Of a stretch of 32,583 nt of DNA, positions 1 through 7,402 are shown piece after piece (position 1 is the stretch's first letter; the number at the start of each line of letters is the position of its first letter). Below the pieces are notes generated by a model that ran no database searches, was not told the origin of the DNA, and saw nothing but the letters and a program-made list of their open reading frames with translations. Both the position numbers and the translations under genes were made by a program. The stretch lies in IMG/VR virus record IMGVR_UViG_3300031801_000658, positions 1-32,583 of that record. One strand, 5' to 3'. This DNA comes from a virus.

Positions 1-373
1 ACTTGGGAGATAAATATTTAGTTGCAACTCCAGTCACTGCGGCGGTACGAATCGCAGTAAGGGTCTCTCCGTCTAAGATTGCTAATAGTTTTCCAGAGGC
101 CACGTCGTTTATAAGAACCTTGGCAAATATGTTAATTTTGCGCTTGGTGCCCGTTTCGTCTAGGTGTACCCCACACCATTTAATCCCCGCTGTATTTCCG
201 ACAATCGCTGGCATAGATCTGAAATCGCCATTAGGTATGTCCATATACACTTTTGGCGGCATCTGTGTGTTTTCAATGTTTTTAAATAGATCTTCGACAA
301 CTTCTATACATTCTGGAACTGAAAGCGTTTGTGCTACTTCATCGTTTGTAAAGTATTTAACCGGGAGCATCAT
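1..373 (-). CDS. Ornithine cyclodeaminase / mu-crystallin family protein, N-terminal part (runs off the window)
   Basis: The first 124 residues of a protein that continues past the left edge. It carries the family's N-terminal signature: MPPKVYMD, then GDFRSMPAI, a GIKWCGVH strand, and the conserved block LLAILDGETLTAIRTAAVTG before the NAD-binding Rossmann domain, which lies outside the window. Family members are NAD(P)-dependent ornithine cyclodeaminases, alanine dehydrogenases, ketimine reductases or siderophore/amino-acid biosynthesis enzymes; substrate cannot be decided from this part. Two adjacent ATGs (373 and 370) follow an AGGG ribosome-binding-like sequence. The start overlaps the end of the upstream nuclease gene by 17 bases, so it is probably co-transcribed with the replication genes. 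This is an unusual phage gene, likely an acquired auxiliary metabolic gene. Confidence 0.82.
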   Translation of the reverse strand, partial: MMLPVKYFTNDEVAQTLSVPECIEVVEDLFKNIENTQMPPKVYMDIPNGDFRSMPAIVGNTAGIKWCGVHLDETGTKRKINIFAKVLINDVASGKLLAILDGETLTAIRTAAVTGVATKYLSPK

Positions 374-1379
374 AATACCCTATATTAAAGTCTGGTTTGG
401 TACATTCTGCATTTGTCCTTTCAATACCATTCTTTTTGATATGATCTTGCACATATCTACAGATGTTGGTATCTGTACCTTCCCAATTATTCTTATAATA
501 ATCGCAAAGCTTAGTACACTTCCAATGCGACTGGCTCTGTGACAATAATTTAGGGCTTTTATTATTCTTGATTTCGTTAAATCTTTTTCTGAGCATCTTA
601 AGAAATAATTCTTTAGACCCGTCATCAAAGCACAGAGAAAATGGTCCTCCATCTTTTACATAGAAAATGGTCATTATCGCCTGATCGTAATCAGGATACA
701 GCTTGGATATGGCGTAGTAATAGAGAAGCAATTGCGGGTCGCTCTCTAATTTATTATAGTCCTTTTCTTCGCCTGTGGCCCAATTAATTCTTCTACCAGT
801 CTTCCAATCTACAACTTCTATAACACCGTCTTCGGCTTCTGTAACTAAATCTATAGTCCCTTTTATAGCCAGCTTGCCTTTTAGCTTTGTGCCGTCATCA
901 AGAGTGTAGTCGTACTCTGCCCAAGGCTCATCTATCTCTATGTCGAAATGAGGCTCAGTGTCTACAATCTTTCTGTTTCTGGGGTCAAACTGACCATCAT
1001 TATAATGCAGACCCAGCCATGTCCATTTGCGGCATTCTCTTTTTTCTTTGTCTGTATATTCATGGACACAATTGGAGGTGTAGTGTTCGAAACTTTTATC
1101 TACTATTTTATTGACGAACTCTTCTGAGTATAGTTTGCTGCTAGTGAATGTAATCCTTCCAAGCGCGTCGTCTGTGATGCTCATCAGACCGGACTCTGGA
1201 AGGCTCTGGAGCCTTTTCTTGCACGAAGCCAGACACTCCATCACCTTGTGGACAATGGTTCCCTGCTGGGCTTTCTTACCTGACGTTGAGGGAAAACCCA
1301 AGACGTAATTAATATAATACTGCTGCTGGCAGTAATCATAACTATTGTATGACGAGCTTCGTATATAAGCTACGAGCAT
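357..1379 (-). CDS. PD-(D/E)XK nuclease, Cas4/AddB/RecB-like, probable Fe-S cluster
   Basis: 340 aa. Nuclease motifs in order: H44 in GTIVHKVME, D177 in KGTIDLV, D191-W-K193 in EVVDWKTG, and Q216/Y220 in QLLLYYYA (the RecB-family QxxxY motif). A lone Cys17 near the N-terminus and Cys288, Cys292 and Cys307 near the C-terminus match the arrangement that holds a 4Fe-4S cluster in Cas4 and AddB nucleases. Expected role: metal-dependent exonuclease processing DNA ends during phage recombination/replication, or degrading host DNA. It follows thyX with a 10-base overlap and precedes the ornithine-cyclodeaminase-like gene. There is no CRISPR array or other cas gene here, so an adaptation role is not supported. 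Family call is firm; polarity and biological role are inferred. Confidence 0.85.
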   Translation of the reverse strand: MLVAYIRSSSYNSYDYCQQQYYINYVLGFPSTSGKKAQQGTIVHKVMECLASCKKRLQSLPESGLMSITDDALGRITFTSSKLYSEEFVNKIVDKSFEHYTSNCVHEYTDKEKRECRKWTWLGLHYNDGQFDPRNRKIVDTEPHFDIEIDEPWAEYDYTLDDGTKLKGKLAIKGTIDLVTEAEDGVIEVVDWKTGRRINWATGEEKDYNKLESDPQLLLYYYAISKLYPDYDQAIMTIFYVKDGGPFSLCFDDGSKELFLKMLRKRFNEIKNNKSPKLLSQSQSHWKCTKLCDYYKNNWEGTDTNICRYVQDHIKKNGIERTNAECTKPDFNIGYYDAPG

Positions 1380-2002
1380 TTAGTCCACTCCAAAGCGTCG
1401 GATATGATGGGAAGCTCTTCCCTAAAGATGCCCTTGATTTCATTTGCGATGTCCTGATGCTCTTTCTGAGTTGATGGATCTGTTCGCAATTTTATATAAT
1501 GAATCCAGCTTCTGACCGTCCCGTTCATATACATGCGAGTCTTGGTGCTTAGCGGTAGTAAAAATCTAGCGCTTTCTTTGGCTATTCCTCTTAGGAGAGC
1601 TTCTTTATACCGAGAGTAAGACCTTTTGTTCTGTTCTCGGACAGCTATGTTAAACCATTCTTTATCGTTTTTATCCAAGTCATCGAAAGAGTTTTGTCTA
1701 TTCTTTTCGTCTTGCCGTCGAGGTTCGATTTCTTCAAACCCCTCGGCTTCAGCATAACGCTGGCTAAACTCCTGAAAAGAAAAACTTCTATGCCTGAGAA
1801 TTTGAGCGGCTATGCCTCTTGAGGTGTTTATTTCTACCACCATGTTCGCCATTTCAAAAATAGACCAATGCCCGTGATTGATGCAAAACTTAAGTAAGCC
1901 AGCAACGTCTGGGTTGTTTTGATTTTTAGGGTTGCTTACTCTGGCACAGTAGCCAATAGTTTTTTCTGCGTTGCAAGTCAGGGAAATAAGATTAACTGTC
2001 AT
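1370..2002 (-). CDS. thyX: Flavin-dependent thymidylate synthase ThyX
   Basis: 210 aa. Contains the ThyX signature RHRxxSxxxxSxR at about residues 70-82 (RHRSFSFQEFSQR), which binds dUMP and FAD, and a C-terminal RSWIHYIKLRTDPSTQKEH segment typical of the family. It makes dTMP from dUMP with methylene-tetrahydrofolate, FAD and NADPH. I chose the ATG at 2002, which overlaps the preceding dNMP kinase stop as ATGA; a GTG 21 bases upstream (2023) is possible but poorer. With dCMP deaminase, dUTPase and dNMP kinase in the same window it forms a dTTP route, giving the phage thymidylate independent of the host enzyme. Confidence 0.95.
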   Translation of the reverse strand: MTVNLISLTCNAEKTIGYCARVSNPKNQNNPDVAGLLKFCINHGHWSIFEMANMVVEINTSRGIAAQILRHRSFSFQEFSQRYAEAEGFEEIEPRRQDEKNRQNSFDDLDKNDKEWFNIAVREQNKRSYSRYKEALLRGIAKESARFLLPLSTKTRMYMNGTVRSWIHYIKLRTDPSTQKEHQDIANEIKGIFREELPIISDALEWTKCS

Positions 2003-2721
2003 ACAGATGTCAACCAGCCCCACTGACCCAGAACGTTTAGTAGCTCCTTTGATTGTTCTTCAATTGTCATATCTTGATTGTCTATAGTAGCGTCAAATTC
2101 TTCATAGGTATCCAATGCTGTTTCGCTAATATGGGTGTCTTTATGAAGTGTTCTAGTTAAGCGTATCACTTTGCCACCAGCCTGTTGGACCGCTTCTACT
2201 TCATCTGGAAAACGGCAGTCTCCCACAAGAGCTAGCGCGCTTTGCTCTGATTTAATCTGGTTAATACAAAAATCAACCCATATATCTTCCCTTAAGGATC
2301 GACAGACATCCGTTCCAAAATACTGAAGAAACTCTCTAGCTGTAAAATCTTTAACTTGTGATGGGGTGTTTTTTTCTTTTTCAGATCCATAGCACTGTTC
2401 GTATGTCAGGCCAAAGAAATTCATCGCTATTGACTTGAGAGAATCAGCAAAATTGTAGGCTTTGACAAAAGGCCACACATTCATAGAGCAGTACTCGACA
2501 AACCTAGGGTCACGATTGCTAAGATCAAACATCCCCATCTGTTGAACTTCTTCGCCCTTCTCGTCCATAAAAGTGGCGTTTACTAGTAGCTTGCCTCTAT
2601 CATTTAGTGTGAACCTTTCAATTATTTGGCTTTGCTGTAATTCATATCCATGCAAAAAGTTAATGCACGTGGTCTTACCTGCTCTTTTACGACCGCTGAT
2701 GGCAAGAATCTTTTGAGTCAT
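1999..2721 (-). CDS. Deoxynucleoside monophosphate kinase, T4 gp1-like
   Basis: 240 aa. N-terminal P-loop GRKRAGKT at residues 10-17 and the later block LVGDCRFPDEVEAVQQAGG followed by VIRLTR, which is the typical DxRfpnE region of T4 gene 1-type dNMP kinases. It phosphorylates dNMPs (in T4: dTMP, dGMP and hydroxymethyl-dCMP) to diphosphates. Its 3' end overlaps thyX by 4 bases and its ATG overlaps the stop of the small membrane gene upstream, so translation is likely coupled; product order kinase/ThyX fits a dTMP to dTTP supply line. Nucleobase specificity cannot be read from the sequence. Confidence 0.85.
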   Translation of the reverse strand: MTQKILAISGRKRAGKTTCINFLHGYELQQSQIIERFTLNDRGKLLVNATFMDEKGEEVQQMGMFDLSNRDPRFVEYCSMNVWPFVKAYNFADSLKSIAMNFFGLTYEQCYGSEKEKNTPSQVKDFTAREFLQYFGTDVCRSLREDIWVDFCINQIKSEQSALALVGDCRFPDEVEAVQQAGGKVIRLTRTLHKDTHISETALDTYEEFDATIDNQDMTIEEQSKELLNVLGQWGWLTSV

Positions 2722-2885
2722 GCTACTTTATCAAATATAAAGAAGTTGATGGATACCCACAGTAAGAGTTCAGTCCAGTAAGAAGGGGAAAACCCGTGTA
2801 ACGCAGCAGAAATAACCGCCGCAAACATAAAGACGAAGGCTCCAAGTCTGGGGCCAATTCCCAAGTGCATATCAAATCTAGACAT
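2718..2885 (-). CDS. Small membrane protein (unknown)
   Basis: 55 aa if started at the ATG at 2885, which overlaps the HNH gene's stop in the 8-base string ATGTCTAG; a longer in-frame start at 2930 would lie inside the HNH gene. Two hydrophobic stretches (GAFVFMFAAVISAALHG and ELLLWVSINFFIF) suggest two membrane passes. The stop overlaps the dNMP kinase ATG as ATGA. No recognised family; a membrane-located phage accessory protein is all that can be said. Confidence 0.6.
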   Translation of the reverse strand: MSRFDMHLGIGPRLGAFVFMFAAVISAALHGFSPSYWTELLLWVSINFFIFDKVA

Positions 2886-3498
2886 CTGTTTTTCTTTTTC
2901 GGGTTTCTTCTTTAAAATCTTCCAAGTCAATCTGCTGTTTCATTTCTTCATCCAGAGCTTCGTGCTGCGCGATTCGTACCGCTCTTCTTTCACTGTTCGC
3001 ATATTCCTCAAGTTTTTTTGGATTGTTGTATCTCTTTCCTTTTTTCCTCCGTTCCCGTTTATTTTTTTTCTTGTTGCGTGCTTTTATTTCGTCTTGTTGT
3101 TGTCTGGTTCTATGAGGCCTTCTCTTGTGTTTCTTTTCCGTAGCTCGATCTGCTATCATAGAGCTAAGAACGCCATTCGCAGTGGCTAAAGTTCTTTTCA
3201 TCCCCTTTCCAAAAAATTCGATCTTGCCATGACAGCTTTTACACAGAACTAATAAGCCATCTAGGCTTTTTCCAGATAGGTTTAATTCATCGTAGTGGTA
3301 GTGGTGTATTTGGACTTGGCTGCTCTTTAAAGATTTTGTGCAACAAGCAACACATTCGTTATCTTCATCTTTAATCAGCCGGGATCTTATATCTTTCCAC
3401 AAGGAGCTTCGTAGGTACTGTTTATAACTGTCAAACCCCAACCATTCTAGAGTCTGGTCTCTAAGATAATACTCCTTGCATATATAGCTTTTTTTCAC
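2878..3498 (-). CDS. HNH endonuclease with basic C-terminal tail
   Basis: 206 aa. The HNH core is visible as C49-x2-C52, the HH pair at 65-66 in QIHHYHYD, and LLVLCKSCH at 82-90 (C86, C89, H90): a treble-clef ββα-metal nuclease with structural zinc Cys. Residues from about 100 onward are very rich in Lys, Arg and Glu (KARNKKKNKRERRKKGKRY), probably DNA-binding and disordered. It sits between primase and the dNMP kinase, the kind of place where free-standing homing endonucleases insert, but its short, tight junctions suggest it is a settled part of the operon. Could be a homing endonuclease or a replication/packaging nuclease. Confidence 0.82.
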   Translation of the reverse strand: MKKSYICKEYYLRDQTLEWLGFDSYKQYLRSSLWKDIRSRLIKDEDNECVACCTKSLKSSQVQIHHYHYDELNLSGKSLDGLLVLCKSCHGKIEFFGKGMKRTLATANGVLSSMIADRATEKKHKRRPHRTRQQQDEIKARNKKKNKRERRKKGKRYNNPKKLEEYANSERRAVRIAQHEALDEEMKQQIDLEDFKEETRKRKTDV

Positions 3499-3511
3499 AG
3501 GAATTTCATTT

Positions 3512-4573
3512 CTATAACTGCGGTTTTACGTGGGTGTTGATTTCTTCTACGCTCATGTCGCCCACGTCTTTTTGTAGAAGATCAACAAACTGAATATTGT
3601 ACATCCTCTCACACTGCTCGGCGATTTTCTCTCTGGCGTGCATACCAGCCTCGTCCGAGTCGGTCATGACGACCAGCTTCAAGGCTCCAGACCTCTCTAG
3701 GATAATCCGCTGTTGTTCTGCCAATGAGCAACCAAACATTCCCACTACATTATATATACCAGCTTCGTCCAATCTCCACACATCTCCTTGTCCCTCAACC
3801 AAAATAGCCGTGTTGCTTTCCAGAATATGGTCTTTGGCATGCCAATAATTATATAGAGAAGCACCAGAGTTGAAGCCCTTGCTATTTAACCACTTGGGAT
3901 TAATATTAGGACTTGTAGCCCTGCCCACACATCCTATCATGTGTTGATGATTGTTATCATACACAGGAACAACGACTCTGTTGGACATTGGTTTGTTTGG
4001 TGTTGTGCATAACCCAACGTCAAACTTTTCTAGTGTTTTAGGCAAAAAATCTCTGCCTATGTAATAAGGCGCCGGTATTTGTATCCTACTCCTTATTTCC
4101 TCTCTGCTTATACCTTCGCGATGCTCTATTTTTTTCTCAAAAACCTTATTTGCTAACTCTGTAAAAGTAACAATATTGGCTTCATACTTCTCAAGATTAT
4201 CAAAAGAAGACTCTAGAAAGTCACACGCGAATTTAATTGTTTGGCCAAAGGTTACATCTTCTTCTGTAGTAGAGCTTAACACACCCTGCAAGAATCCTAG
4301 TATGTCTTGTTTGTATTCGGTTTCGCAGTGATGAGTAAAGCACTGCCAATTTCCAATAATCGAATCCCCAGTCGTGAATATGCTTACGGCTGTGGGATTG
4401 TCCCCGCCGTGTACCGGACAGGCGAATGTAACTCTATTATCAAATATTTCGTATTCTATTTCAAAATACGACAATAGGTCAGTTATGCGTTCTACCAAAC
4501 CATTTGAAATAGCCGTTATTTTTCTTCTGTCGGTATTATGTTGCGAATGGAATTTGTTCGTTGTCGTTCTCAT
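3512..4573 (-). CDS. DNA primase, DnaG-type (zinc finger plus TOPRIM)
   Basis: 353 aa. N-terminal CHC2-like zinc-binding domain (C52, H55, C78, C83 in ACPVHGGDNP and WQCFTHHCE), then a catalytic core with TOPRIM residues E260 (ILVEGQGD) and D305-x-D307 (MTDSDEAG). It would make RNA primers for lagging-strand synthesis. It is shorter than cellular DnaG and lacks a clear C-terminal helicase-binding domain, as is common in phages. Its start lies 38 bases inside the end of the DnaB helicase gene, with an AAGGG sequence about 10 bases upstream, so helicase and primase are translated as a pair. Confidence 0.92.
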   Translation of the reverse strand: MRTTTNKFHSQHNTDRRKITAISNGLVERITDLLSYFEIEYEIFDNRVTFACPVHGGDNPTAVSIFTTGDSIIGNWQCFTHHCETEYKQDILGFLQGVLSSTTEEDVTFGQTIKFACDFLESSFDNLEKYEANIVTFTELANKVFEKKIEHREGISREEIRSRIQIPAPYYIGRDFLPKTLEKFDVGLCTTPNKPMSNRVVVPVYDNNHQHMIGCVGRATSPNINPKWLNSKGFNSGASLYNYWHAKDHILESNTAILVEGQGDVWRLDEAGIYNVVGMFGCSLAEQQRIILERSGALKLVVMTDSDEAGMHAREKIAEQCERMYNIQFVDLLQKDVGDMSVEEINTHVKPQL

Positions 4574-5999
4574 CTACAATAAACCCTTGGTCTTGCTTCT
4601 TGTTGCCTTTTTTCAATTCATTTCTGGTGCAACCTTCATCTATCTTCGCCACGTCCCCCTTCATGGACATGTTTATGTAATCGCCATCAGCCAGTCCTGC
4701 TCCGTGCCTAGACACTAGGGGGACTAGCTTTTTATTTCCGTTGTCTTCGCCGTCTTCCGCCACCTCTTCTTCTGATTTATTTTTGAAAATGGAGAAACTG
4801 GTACACAGCCATATGAGCCTATCGGAGCCACTGACAACATCAGTAGATTCTTTGGTTATGCCGTCTCTGTTTAGCTGCACAAATGACAGGCACGGGCAGT
4901 CGTATTGAACACAAAAATTGTGCAAGGACGTTATTTGAAAACCAAGAACTTGGAACTCTTGTAGGCCAGAGGACATATTATCCGAGGTCATCAGCTTCAA
5001 ATAATCATACACAATCAAGCAGTCATTAGTTCTTCCATTTTTATCAAATCCTACCTTTTGAGCAATCCATCTTCTCATTACGGAAATAGTTTCTTCAAAA
5101 GGCTTTCCAGCAATGCTGATGTAATCGTAAGGAATGTCTGTTAGTGCCTCAGAAGCTTTGTGTATTTTTTCTTTCTCTATAGCGCTATTGGCAAATTTTC
5201 CTGTGGATATTGTGTTTATGGGAACTTTACTCATATTTGAGATAATACGATTGATATGATCCTCTTTAGACATTTCTGTATCTAACATAAGGACTGGTAT
5301 ATCAAGCTCTTTGGAGACATGCAGAGCGACATTGTCTCCAAACATACTTTTTCCCACCTTTGGTCTAGCGGCTATAAGATCAACACACTTTCTTCTAAAT
5401 CCTCCCCCTATGGCTGTGTCGTATCGTTGATATCCACTGCTGATACCCAGCATGTCCACGGGATTATCTTCTAGATATTGAATATACTCCTCAACATCGT
5501 CCCCAAGGGCAATTGGGCGGTCGTCTCCCCCCTGCTTTATGGAGTTAGAAAGCTCAAATATAGGATTTTCAGCGAGCGAAATAATTTCATTTACTGTTTC
5601 TTCTCCAGTAATTTCAGACAGACTAGCATACGCTTGCTTTATATTTTTTTGTACGGTTCTAGCAAATTCTAGTTTTCTTATCTTGACTGCGTGTTTCCGC
5701 ACATTTTCAAGATGTATCGGAAAGTTAAAAACAGATCTTAGATATTCAAGCTCTTTTTTAGAGTTTAAAATCTCATGAAAATTAAGCTCTGTGGCACTGG
5801 AAAGAATAGAGGATATGTCAACCTGATCACTAGTTTCAAGAATCTTACCAAGACATTTGTATATGATTTGATTTGATTCGTGAACAAAGCTGTTGGCACT
5901 TATTACATCATCAACATCAACAAATGCTTGTGAACCATATTGACATACTCCTGATAACACAGCCCTTTCCGCTGCTGTATCACTGAGTATTTGACTCAT
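4536..5999 (-). CDS. Replicative DNA helicase, DnaB-like
   Basis: 487 aa. N-terminal DnaB domain (about 5-105, beginning TAAERAVLSGVCQYG), linker, then a RecA-fold ATPase with Walker A ARPKVGKS near 211-218, the sensor strand VLMLDTEMS and Walker B LIVYDYLKLM. Hexameric 5'-3' helicase expected to lead the phage fork together with the primase encoded immediately downstream. The start ATG at 5999 follows an AAAGG sequence. The residues after about 420 (EEVAEDGEDNGNKKLV, KKGNKKQDQG) are a charged, probably flexible tail. No intein or intron is seen in the ATPase core. Confidence 0.93.
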   Translation of the reverse strand: MSQILSDTAAERAVLSGVCQYGSQAFVDVDDVISANSFVHESNQIIYKCLGKILETSDQVDISSILSSATELNFHEILNSKKELEYLRSVFNFPIHLENVRKHAVKIRKLEFARTVQKNIKQAYASLSEITGEETVNEIISLAENPIFELSNSIKQGGDDRPIALGDDVEEYIQYLEDNPVDMLGISSGYQRYDTAIGGGFRRKCVDLIAARPKVGKSMFGDNVALHVSKELDIPVLMLDTEMSKEDHINRIISNMSKVPINTISTGKFANSAIEKEKIHKASEALTDIPYDYISIAGKPFEETISVMRRWIAQKVGFDKNGRTNDCLIVYDYLKLMTSDNMSSGLQEFQVLGFQITSLHNFCVQYDCPCLSFVQLNRDGITKESTDVVSGSDRLIWLCTSFSIFKNKSEEEVAEDGEDNGNKKLVPLVSRHGAGLADGDYINMSMKGDVAKIDEGCTRNELKKGNKKQDQGFIVDENDNEQIPFAT

Positions 6000-6002
6000 A
6001 TT

Positions 6003-6539
6003 TTAACCTTTACAGCAAGCGCTGCATCTATAGTGCTCTCTTTTAAGAGATGGAGGAATTAGCTCTACTTTGCCACACAGATGGCAGGTGGCATTCATTA
6101 GTCCTTCAGATGGTTTTCTCGACCGTTGGACGGGATTTGTAGATTTGTCATTAATTAAGTCTGACCCGGCCTCACCGATCTCTATACTGCCGTCATCCTT
6201 GAATTGATTTTGTCTGTCCTCCAAGTTTAGAGACTTGCTCTTGGCAAACCGTTGTCTAGAAGTGTCAACATCATCAGATACCGGCATAGTAAAATCATCT
6301 CCATCTTTTTGTTTCCAGTCTTTTTTAGAGTCTTCCCGGTCGAGCCTTTCCTGCAAAGCGGCATCTAAATTTTCTTCTACCTTTTGCTTCTTATCAATAT
6401 CTGAAACGCTCATTCCAGCCAATCTCTCCTCCATGAATGCTTCAAGACTGTCTTGAATCAGCTTCATGTCATTCGTTAATACCCCTTGCTTCACGCCGTC
6501 TGTAAACGCTTTTATGGCATCTATCCATTTAGGTGACAT
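6003..6539 (-). CDS. Unknown protein with C-terminal zinc ribbon
   Basis: 178 aa, not a family I recognise. The N-terminal third is helical and acidic, the middle (about 60-140) is low-complexity and charged, and the C-terminus is a four-Cys zinc ribbon (CHLCG ... RCSAC) that ends two residues before the stop. Placed directly before dnaB with a 3-base gap and overlapping the UvsY-like gene by 11 bases. Position and a DNA-binding-like zinc ribbon make a replication accessory role (helicase loader or ssDNA-related factor) possible, but this is inference only. Confidence 0.75.
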   Translation of the reverse strand: MSPKWIDAIKAFTDGVKQGVLTNDMKLIQDSLEAFMEERLAGMSVSDIDKKQKVEENLDAALQERLDREDSKKDWKQKDGDDFTMPVSDDVDTSRQRFAKSKSLNLEDRQNQFKDDGSIEIGEAGSDLINDKSTNPVQRSRKPSEGLMNATCHLCGKVELIPPSLKREHYRCSACCKG

Positions 6540-7008
6540 TGTCCACCCTCCGTTTGCTTCTCTGTAATTCTATAAGAGCGCTGCTCATCGATTGTATTCT
6601 CCCAGACATATACGACAATCTGTCTGACACCGCTTGGGCATAAGATAGTATCTCGTTTAGCTTAAGTGCGTGCTCATTATTAACAATAACCGAGTGCTCT
6701 TTCTCTTCGTATTTCATATAACGATCAAACTGTCCTGAGTTTTGCGCTATAATATTCTTAATGTTGTTTTTAGCCCAATTGATTCTAGCCGTCTGTTCAT
6801 TTATTTGTTCTTGCATATATAGAGAATATTGAGCGAGAGAAAAAGCTAGCTCTCCACACTCTATACTCGTAAGAGCCTTAAGCTCAAAGCTTCTCATTTG
6901 TAATACTTTAAGGGCTTCTTCATTATATGAAACCTTGTGTATTCCACGCTTGGCTAAATAGTCATCAATTAGTTGTTCAAAGCGAGATAGCTTATCCTTA
7001 GCTGTCAT
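6529..7008 (-). CDS. Candidate UvsY-like recombination mediator
   Basis: 159 aa from the ATG at 7008, which overlaps the upstream nuclease stop by 11 bases; ATG 7032 and GTG 7038 are alternatives. All-helical and coiled-coil rich. The C-terminal half has a layout that recalls T4 UvsY from memory: a FDRYMKYEEKEHSV segment (UvsY has MDRYEKSEMKTV), a helix with LSYAQAVSDRLSYM, and a closing helix ending IELQRSKRR. It lies one gene away from the UvsX recombinase, the functional partner of UvsY, which loads UvsX onto SSB-covered ssDNA. Sequence similarity alone is weak; the call rests on pattern plus context. Otherwise an unknown coiled-coil phage protein. Confidence 0.45.
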   Translation of the reverse strand: MTAKDKLSRFEQLIDDYLAKRGIHKVSYNEEALKVLQMRSFELKALTSIECGELAFSLAQYSLYMQEQINEQTARINWAKNNIKNIIAQNSGQFDRYMKYEEKEHSVIVNNEHALKLNEILSYAQAVSDRLSYMSGRIQSMSSALIELQRSKRRVDNVT

Positions 7009-7402
7009 CGAAGATTCTGGCTCTCCACTCATCGTCACTCTCTGTATGTGGTAGTTCTATATAGGTGATATTATTTATGTTGGCCCAGTTCGCCTTTTGT
7101 CGGTCTCTTGCCTGAGCCTTATAAAAATCAGCTTTGCTCTTAAAGAAAAAAGAATTGAACTCATAATGCTGAGATCCATGGACCTCGATCATCAGTGTTC
7201 TCTTGGGGATATAGAAATCCGCAAACAGCCCACACCCCGGCAGAGGAACCTCCTCCAGTATTCTATCGTAGGGGAACTCCAGAGTCAAGAGGAATTTTGC
7301 GCGTATATGGTGTTGTGAGCGCGGCCTATTGTCATCTTTATACGGAACGTGGTTAGTAAGGTTCCATGTGTAGGTTTTGCCGTCTAGTCCAGTTATTTTC
7401 AT
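6998..7402 (-). CDS. PD-(D/E)XK-type endonuclease (Vsr/homing-like fold)
   Basis: 134 aa. Core motif: LEEVPLPGCGLFADFYIPKR then MIEVHGSQHYEF, giving D62 and E73 with a following His/Gln, then ARDRQKANWA and a last strand ITYIELP. This is the layout of small single-domain phage nucleases related to Vsr and to PD-(D/E)XK homing enzymes. It overlaps uvsX by ATGA and precedes the UvsY-like gene, so it is embedded in the recombination operon; a Holliday-junction or repair nuclease acting with UvsX is plausible, a mobile homing nuclease less so. Catalytic Lys replaced by His/Gln in EVHGSQH is as seen in related families. Confidence 0.65.
   Translation of the reverse strand: MKITGLDGKTYTWNLTNHVPYKDDNRPRSQHHIRAKFLLTLEFPYDRILEEVPLPGCGLFADFYIPKRTLMIEVHGSQHYEFNSFFFKSKADFYKAQARDRQKANWANINNITYIELPHTESDDEWRARIFDDS

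Noticed and set aside
3-542. 179-aa plus-strand open frame
   Set aside because: It lies opposite the ornithine-cyclodeaminase-like gene and nuclease, has no domain pattern, and all other genes are on the minus strand.
357-1379. CRISPR adaptation system suggested by a Cas4-like nuclease
   Set aside because: No repeat array or other cas gene is seen in the window.
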